Assembly: GCF_013377255.1 (NCBI RefSeq)
Contig: NZ_CP016614.1
Span: forward strand, 1,434,501-1,498,500
Source of the DNA: Mannheimia granulomatis
GTDB lineage: Bacteria; Pseudomonadota; Gammaproteobacteria; Enterobacterales; Pasteurellaceae
Direction: 5' to 3'
Length of the DNA stretch: 64,000 bases
The position numbers and the translations under genes are program-made. The notes beneath the pieces are model-generated. The model searched no databases. It saw only the letters and a list, made by a program, of their open reading frames with translations, and was not told the origin of the DNA. Below are positions 59,550-64,000 of the stretch, piece by piece (positions within the stretch are counted from its first letter, which is position 1; each line of letters opens with the position of its first letter).

Positions 59550-60812
59550 TTATTTTAGAGAAAGGGAAGTTACACCGGCCCAAGCCGAAACTCGAGATTG
59601 TGAAACTAAATAAAGCAATGCCGCATCACGGAAATCATTACGAGCCGAAACTTCCGTAGCTTGCACCGCCGTTAATTCTTGATAAGCATCCAACACATCA
59701 ATCAGTGATTTCATAGCAATCTCAAATTGAAGCTCAGTATCCTTTACCACGTTCTTCTGTAAACTAATTTGCTTATTCGCAACCTGTGCCAATTTCTGGT
59801 TACGAACCATATCAATTTCAGCTGTTCTCCCCTGTTGCGAGACTTCTAGCTCAATTTCCTGTAATTTTGCCTCAGCCGCTTTTTGAGAATAATAACTTTG
59901 CTGCTCTTGATATTTGCTGGCAGGGTTATAGATATCCCATGACACATTCACATAAACCTCACGCTCAAGCCGGCTGGCAGAACCTTCTAAATTAATCGTA
60001 GGTTTACGACGGGCTTTAGCTGCTTCAACCCCTGCCTTAGCACTTTCAAACTCTTTTTGCTGTGCCAAAAAAGTCGGATTTGTGTCAATATTTGAGTTAT
60101 GATATTGGGCAATAAATTGCTCAGCAGACACCTTAGCAAATGGATCCATTAAATCTTGTTCCGTTAGCATTTTACTTGTATAACGACTCAAACGACTTAA
60201 AGCATTGTGCATAGTTCGCTCAAACTGCAAAAGCATCGCCTCTGTCTGATTACGCCGTGATAAAGCTTCATTTAACTCCGAAACACGGCCACCGTCATAG
60301 CTCACAATCACTTTTAGATCTCTGATTAACTTATCGTGTCGTTTTAAACTCTCTTTATAAATGGCAATATTTTCTTTTGCACGCAATGCTGTTAAATATA
60401 GCTCACCAATCTGACGCCCGACTTGCTCTCTGGTTTCAGTAAATTTATGTTGGAAATAATCCTGTTTATGCTGATCACGTTCAATTTCAGCCTCAACTGC
60501 TCCCCAAGAGTAAAGGTTAAGCTTACCGTTAATTGCCGGACCGGAACGTCTTTCACTAGAATAAGTACGTTTTTGAGCAATTACTCCCGTATTGGAAACC
60601 GACACAATCGGATGATGCCCCGCTTCAGAAATTTTCCTCTGACTTTCTGCCGCCCCAATATTAGCTCGCGCCTCATCTAAAGTAGGATCTGTGACTAACG
60701 CAACCTGTAAAATGTCTTTCAAAGGTGTCTGGGCATTTACCATATTCGCTAAAGGTAAGGAACACAGTGAAACCAACACCATTTTTTTGAAAATAAATGA
60801 TTTCTTCATCAA
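59550..60812 (-). CDS. TolC-family outer-membrane secretion pore (LapE-like)
   Basis: Outer-membrane tunnel of the same type I system, 420 residues with a signal peptide ending MVNAQ at about 28. TolC-repeat features are ALVTDPTLDEARANIGAAESQRKISEAGHHPIV and a second half ending FRDAALLYLVSQ-type helix, RVSAWAGV. It is 13 bases upstream of the exporter gene, so TolC-ABC-HlyD form one operon. No toxin, adhesin or acyltransferase gene is next to it in this window. Confidence 0.88.
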   Translation of the reverse strand: MMKKSFIFKKMVLVSLCSLPLANMVNAQTPLKDILQVALVTDPTLDEARANIGAAESQRKISEAGHHPIVSVSNTGVIAQKRTYSSERRSGPAINGKLNLYSWGAVEAEIERDQHKQDYFQHKFTETREQVGRQIGELYLTALRAKENIAIYKESLKRHDKLIRDLKVIVSYDGGRVSELNEALSRRNQTEAMLLQFERTMHNALSRLSRYTSKMLTEQDLMDPFAKVSAEQFIAQYHNSNIDTNPTFLAQQKEFESAKAGVEAAKARRKPTINLEGSASRLEREVYVNVSWDIYNPASKYQEQQSYYSQKAAEAKLQEIELEVSQQGRTAEIDMVRNQKLAQVANKQISLQKNVVKDTELQFEIAMKSLIDVLDAYQELTAVQATEVSARNDFRDAALLYLVSQSRVSAWAGVTSLSLK

Positions 60813-60892
60813 ATAATTCCCTCAATATCCCTAACCTATCTTAAATCAAATTAAGGAAATAACTTGGATAAACTGAATATAAAACTCTGCTT

Positions 60893-60898
60893 ATTATA
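60893..60898 (-). promoter_or_regulatory. Possible -10 of the type I secretion operon
   Basis: TATAAT on the minus strand about 81 bases before the TolC-like start. No good -35 was found at 16-18 bases. Confidence 0.35.
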
Positions 60899-60979
60899 CA
60901 CCAATCCATCTGACTTTCTGCTCAATATTTGCTATTGAAGAACAAAGTTTACCTATAGCATTAATCGTTCAAATAAGAG

Positions 60980-61105
60980 GATACAAGCGGTTATTTTTCG
61001 CGAATTTTTTACAATTATTCACGCCTGCAAAAAATTGATAAAAAACGACCGCTTGTGCATTCTCGCTTTCTCGCAATTTCATATTACTCAAATTTCAGCT
61101 ATAAT
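60980..61105. promoter_or_regulatory. Divergent intergenic region with paired uptake signals and der promoter
   Basis: The 346-base gap between the secretion operon and der holds two inverted uptake signals (ACAAGCGGT near 60984 and GACCGCTTGT near 61048) separated by about 55 bases. A -10 TATAAT at 61100-61105 with a weak TTTCAT -35 fits der. No gene or small ORF of note was seen. Confidence 0.5.
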
Positions 61106-61158
61106 GAGCCAATTTTTGCAAAGCAATTGCAAATGATTGAATATTAGAAGGATATAAA

Positions 61159-62676
61159 ATGACTCCTGTTGTTGCCCTTGTCGGCAGACCAAATGTTGGT
61201 AAATCAACCCTATTTAACCGTTTAACCCGCACCCGTGATGCCTTAGTAGCCGATTTCCCCGGCTTAACCCGTGACCGTAAATATGGCCACGCTAATATTG
61301 GTGGCTATGATTTTATCGTGATCGACACCGGCGGTATTGATGGAACGGAAGAAGGTGTGGAAGAAAAAATGGCAGAACAGTCGCTACTGGCGATTGAAGA
61401 AGCCGATGTAGTACTATTTTTAGTCGATGCCCGTGCAGGCTTATTGCCTGCGGATATTGGCATTGCTCAATATTTACGCCAACGTGAAAAAACGACTGTA
61501 GTAGTGGCAAACAAAACAGACGGTATTGATGCTGATTCCCACTGTGCTGAATTCTATCAACTTGGCTTAGGCGAAGTAGAACAAATCGCTGCCGCTCAAG
61601 GGCGTGGTGTTACTCAACTTATCGAGCAAGTTTTAGCCCCTCTTGGCGAACAGCTCAATGCCGATCAAGCGGTCGATTCCGATGAAAATTTTGCAAATGA
61701 TGAAGACGATGAATGGGATACCGACTTCGACTTTGAGAATGAAGAAGATACCGCATTATTAGATGAAGCCTTAGAAGAAGCTGAAGAATCCATTGAAGAT
61801 AAGAACATCAAAATTGCGATTGTCGGCAGACCAAATGTAGGAAAATCAACCCTCACCAACCGTATTTTAGGTGAAGAACGTGTGGTGGTTTACGACATGC
61901 CCGGCACCACTCGTGACTCTATCTATATTCCAATGGAACGTGATGGTCAGCAATATACTATTATTGACACCGCGGGCGTACGTAAGCGTGGTAAAGTCAA
62001 TTTAGCGGTTGAAAAATTCTCGGTAATTAAAACCTTACAAGCTATCCAAGATGCTAACGTGGTGCTTTTAACCATTGATGCTCGTGAAGGAATTTCAGAC
62101 CAAGATTTATCGCTATTAGGCTTTATCTTAAATGCCGGTCGCTCTTTAGTGATTGTGGTAAATAAGTGGGACGGTTTATCGCAAGATATTAAAGATCAAG
62201 TGAAATCTGAATTAGATCGCCGTTTAGATTTTATTGACTTTGCCCGTGTGCATTTTATTTCTGCATTACACGGTTCAGGCGTTGGTAATTTATTTGATTC
62301 TGTTAAAGAAGCTTATGCTTGTGCAACCCAAAAAACTTCAACCTCAATGCTCACCCGAATCTTGCGCATGGCGGCAGATGAGCATCAGCCTCCATTGGTT
62401 AATGGTCGTCGAGTCAAATTAAAATACGCCCACCCGGGTGGTTATAATCCACCAATTATCGTGATTCACGGTAACCAAGTGGAAAAATTAGCAGACTCTT
62501 ACAAACGCTATTTGAGCAACTATTTCCGTAAGAGTTTAAAAATTATCGGCTCGCCAATTCGTATTCTGTTCCAAGAAGGGAATAACCCATTTGCCGGTAA
62601 GAAAAATAAACTCACACCAAACCAATTACGTAAACGCAAGCGTTTGATGAAGTTTATTAAAAAAAGTAAGAAATAA
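61159..62676 (+). CDS. der: Ribosome-associated GTPase Der (EngA)
   Basis: Essential double GTPase that acts in 50S subunit assembly. The 505 residues carry two G domains, each opening with GRPNVGKST (about residues 8 and 223), with DTGGI and DTAGV G3 motifs and NKTD/NKWD G4 motifs. A long acidic linker (residues 170-215, rich in D/E) lies between them, as in Haemophilus Der. A C-terminal KH-like domain ends in a basic tail. The RBS is AGAAGGA. Confidence 0.97.
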   Translation: MTPVVALVGRPNVGKSTLFNRLTRTRDALVADFPGLTRDRKYGHANIGGYDFIVIDTGGIDGTEEGVEEKMAEQSLLAIEEADVVLFLVDARAGLLPADIGIAQYLRQREKTTVVVANKTDGIDADSHCAEFYQLGLGEVEQIAAAQGRGVTQLIEQVLAPLGEQLNADQAVDSDENFANDEDDEWDTDFDFENEEDTALLDEALEEAEESIEDKNIKIAIVGRPNVGKSTLTNRILGEERVVVYDMPGTTRDSIYIPMERDGQQYTIIDTAGVRKRGKVNLAVEKFSVIKTLQAIQDANVVLLTIDAREGISDQDLSLLGFILNAGRSLVIVVNKWDGLSQDIKDQVKSELDRRLDFIDFARVHFISALHGSGVGNLFDSVKEAYACATQKTSTSMLTRILRMAADEHQPPLVNGRRVKLKYAHPGGYNPPIIVIHGNQVEKLADSYKRYLSNYFRKSLKIIGSPIRILFQEGNNPFAGKKNKLTPNQLRKRKRLMKFIKKSKK

Positions 62677-62681
62677 TTAAA

Positions 62682-62725
62682 CAAATCTCCCTTTCAAATT
62701 GTAGAAAAAAAGAAAGGGAAATTTG
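62682..62725 (+). repeat. Hairpin between der and hldE
   Basis: CAAATCTCCCTTTC and GAAAGGGAAATTTG form a 14-bp stem with one mismatch around an AAAA-containing loop. No T-run follows; it belongs to the CT/GA-type hairpins seen between other genes here. Confidence 0.5.
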
Positions 62726-62741
62726 ATAAAGGAGCAAAACT

Positions 62742-64000
62742 ATGATGATGCAATATTCTCCGAAATTTAATAATGCCAAAGTGTTAGTGCTTGGTGATGT
62801 TATGTTAGACCGCTACTGGTTTGGTGCAACTAATCGTATTTCGCCTGAAGCCCCGGTTCCGGTAGTAAAAGTACAAGATATTGAAGAGCGTGCAGGCGGT
62901 GCGGCAAACGTAGCAATGAATATCGCAAGCCTTGGTGTGCCTGTGGCATTGCACGGTTTGATTGGACAAGATGATGCCGGCAATGCGTTAGATAAATTGC
63001 TCAATTCATATAATATCCAAAACCACTGTGTAGCAATTGATTCCCATCCAACTATTACAAAATTGCGGATTTTATCGCGTCATCAACAATTATTACGCTT
63101 GGATTTTGAAGAGGGTTTCCATAATGTAGACTCTAGTGCTCTACTTGCAAAACTTTCTCAAGAAATTACCGCTTACGGTGCCTTGATTTTATCTGATTAC
63201 GGCAAAGGTACATTAGAATCGGTACAGCAAATGATTCAAATTGCCCGCCAAGCGAATGTGCCTGTGCTAATCGATCCAAAAGGCACAGATTTTGAACGCT
63301 ATCGTGGGGCAACGCTTCTAACACCAAATATGTCAGAATTTGAAGCAGTAGTCGGACATTGTAAAGATGAAGAGGATATTGTAGCAAAAGGCTTAAAAAT
63401 GATTGCAGACTTTGAGCTTTCAGCCTTGTTAGTCACTCGTTCCGAAAAAGGAATGACCTTGCTACGTGCCGGTAAAGAACCTTACCACTTACCAACTCAA
63501 GCTAAAGAAGTTTATGATGTAACCGGTGCCGGTGATACTGTTATCAGCGTACTTGCAACAGCCATTGCAGATGGCCGCCCTTATGAAGAGGCTTGCTATT
63601 TAGCTAATGCGGCAGCAGGTGTAGTAGTCGGTAAACTAGGTACATCAACTGTAAGCCCTGTTGAGCTTGAAAATGCAGTGCATCAGCGTGCGGAAACCGG
63701 GTTTGGAATCGTTTCTGAAGCAGAATTAAAAGTTATTACCGATGAAGCTAAAAAACGTGGTGAGAAAATCGTAATGACCAATGGCTGCTTTGATATCCTT
63801 CATCCGGGGCATGTTTCCTACTTAGAGAATGCCCGTAAATTAGGTGATCGTTTAATTGTGGCTGTGAATACGGATAACTCGGTTAAACGTTTAAAAGGTG
63901 AATCTCGCCCAATTAACAATTTAGATGCTCGTATGGCAGTACTAGCGGGCTTAGCCTCTGTGGATTGGGTTGTGCCTTTTGATGAAGATACGCCACAACG
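62742..64000 (+). CDS. hldE: Bifunctional heptose 7-phosphate kinase / heptose 1-phosphate adenylyltransferase, 5' part
   Basis: Makes D,D-heptose 1,7-bisphosphate and, after GmhB, ADP-heptose for the LPS core. Open to the window end (about 419 codons of roughly 475). The PfkB-like kinase shows VLGDVMLDRYWFG near residue 20, ERAGGAANVAMN, and DVTGAGDTV. The adenylyltransferase domain starts near 345 with TNGCFDILHPGHVSYL (HxGH) and KGESRPINN. The start ATG at 62742 is the first of three (ATGATGATG), with AAAGGAG upstream. gmhB at 38686 acts in the same pathway. Confidence 0.96.
   Translation, partial: MMMQYSPKFNNAKVLVLGDVMLDRYWFGATNRISPEAPVPVVKVQDIEERAGGAANVAMNIASLGVPVALHGLIGQDDAGNALDKLLNSYNIQNHCVAIDSHPTITKLRILSRHQQLLRLDFEEGFHNVDSSALLAKLSQEITAYGALILSDYGKGTLESVQQMIQIARQANVPVLIDPKGTDFERYRGATLLTPNMSEFEAVVGHCKDEEDIVAKGLKMIADFELSALLVTRSEKGMTLLRAGKEPYHLPTQAKEVYDVTGAGDTVISVLATAIADGRPYEEACYLANAAAGVVVGKLGTSTVSPVELENAVHQRAETGFGIVSEAELKVITDEAKKRGEKIVMTNGCFDILHPGHVSYLENARKLGDRLIVAVNTDNSVKRLKGESRPINNLDARMAVLAGLASVDWVVPFDEDTPQ

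Noticed and set aside
56142..60812. RTX leukotoxin/Apx locus.
   Set aside because: Only exporter, adaptor and TolC-like genes are present. No RTX toxin with GGXGXDXXX repeats and no acyltransferase occurs, and the gene order (TolC-like first) differs from rtxCABD.
1..64000. CRISPR arrays, insertion sequences, prophage, tRNA or rRNA genes.
   Set aside because: No regularly spaced direct repeats, transposase or integrase frames, cloverleaf-like tRNA sequences or rRNA stretches were seen by eye. A tRNA scan was not possible.

Overview
The window is about 64 kb of a Pasteurellaceae chromosome of moderate GC. Three things point there. (1) Many copies of the Apl-type DNA uptake signal core ACAAGCGGT occur on both strands, which favours the Actinobacillus pleuropneumoniae / Mannheimia / Bibersteinia / Glaesserella side of the family over the Haemophilus influenzae side. 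(2) Gene blocks typical of the family are present: leuS-lptE-holA, pilABCD-coaE-yacG, a short ArcB without PAS, and an OmpP1-type FadL. (3) A Sxy-dependent CRP-S competence site lies upstream of pilA. The species cannot be fixed from the sequence alone. No rRNA, tRNA, prophage, insertion sequence, integron or CRISPR array was seen.

Layout. 1-2640: leuS 3' end, lptE, holA, then convergent yacG/coaE. 2650-6767: type IV pilus operon pilABCD on the minus strand, with an XRE antitoxin-like gene and a decayed partner between pilD and coaE. 6953-13122: radA, a YgjV-like membrane protein, folA, proB, a TauE/SafE permease, nth and cca. 13161-17794: carAB behind a tandem ArgR operator and a PurR-like operator; most of carAB is clearly more GC-rich than its surroundings. 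17895-25461: the isc iron-sulfur operon (iscR-S-U-A-hscB ... hscA ... fdx-iscX, minus strand), interrupted by a GT8 glycosyltransferase, a DUF2625 protein and a small acidic protein of unknown function. 25815-42123: mostly single housekeeping or accessory genes: fadL, ogt, arcB, a secreted subtype-B tannase-like esterase, a DMT transporter, an alpha/beta hydrolase, a YbaK-like protein, smrB, prmB, murQ-anmK, queF, gmhB, bcp, a RhuM-family gene and hemW.

42337-51001 is the most distinctive accessory block. It holds a Tat-exported family 5 solute-binding protein, a DppB-type permease, a single protein that fuses the DppC-type permease to the DppD-type ATPase, a DppF-type ATPase, a fumarate-reductase-like flavoprotein and an NhaC-family antiporter. 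A good class I CRP promoter precedes it. The genes look like one uptake-plus-processing module; its substrate cannot be read from the sequence. 51056-56077 holds dxr, relA and hemA. 56142-60812 encodes a complete type I secretion system (TolC-like, LapB-like ABC exporter, HlyD-like) with no substrate gene beside it. The window ends with der and the 5' part of hldE.

Recurrent small structures include inverted pairs of uptake signals that form hairpins or terminators, short CT/GA-rich hairpins between genes, and nested palindromic elements in the carA-carB and prmB-murQ gaps. I found no wholly new multi-gene defence or mobile system. The best candidates for something under-described are the ABC transporter/flavoprotein/antiporter block, the orphan type I exporter, the insertions in the isc operon, and the antitoxin with a broken partner inside the competence-pilus operon.
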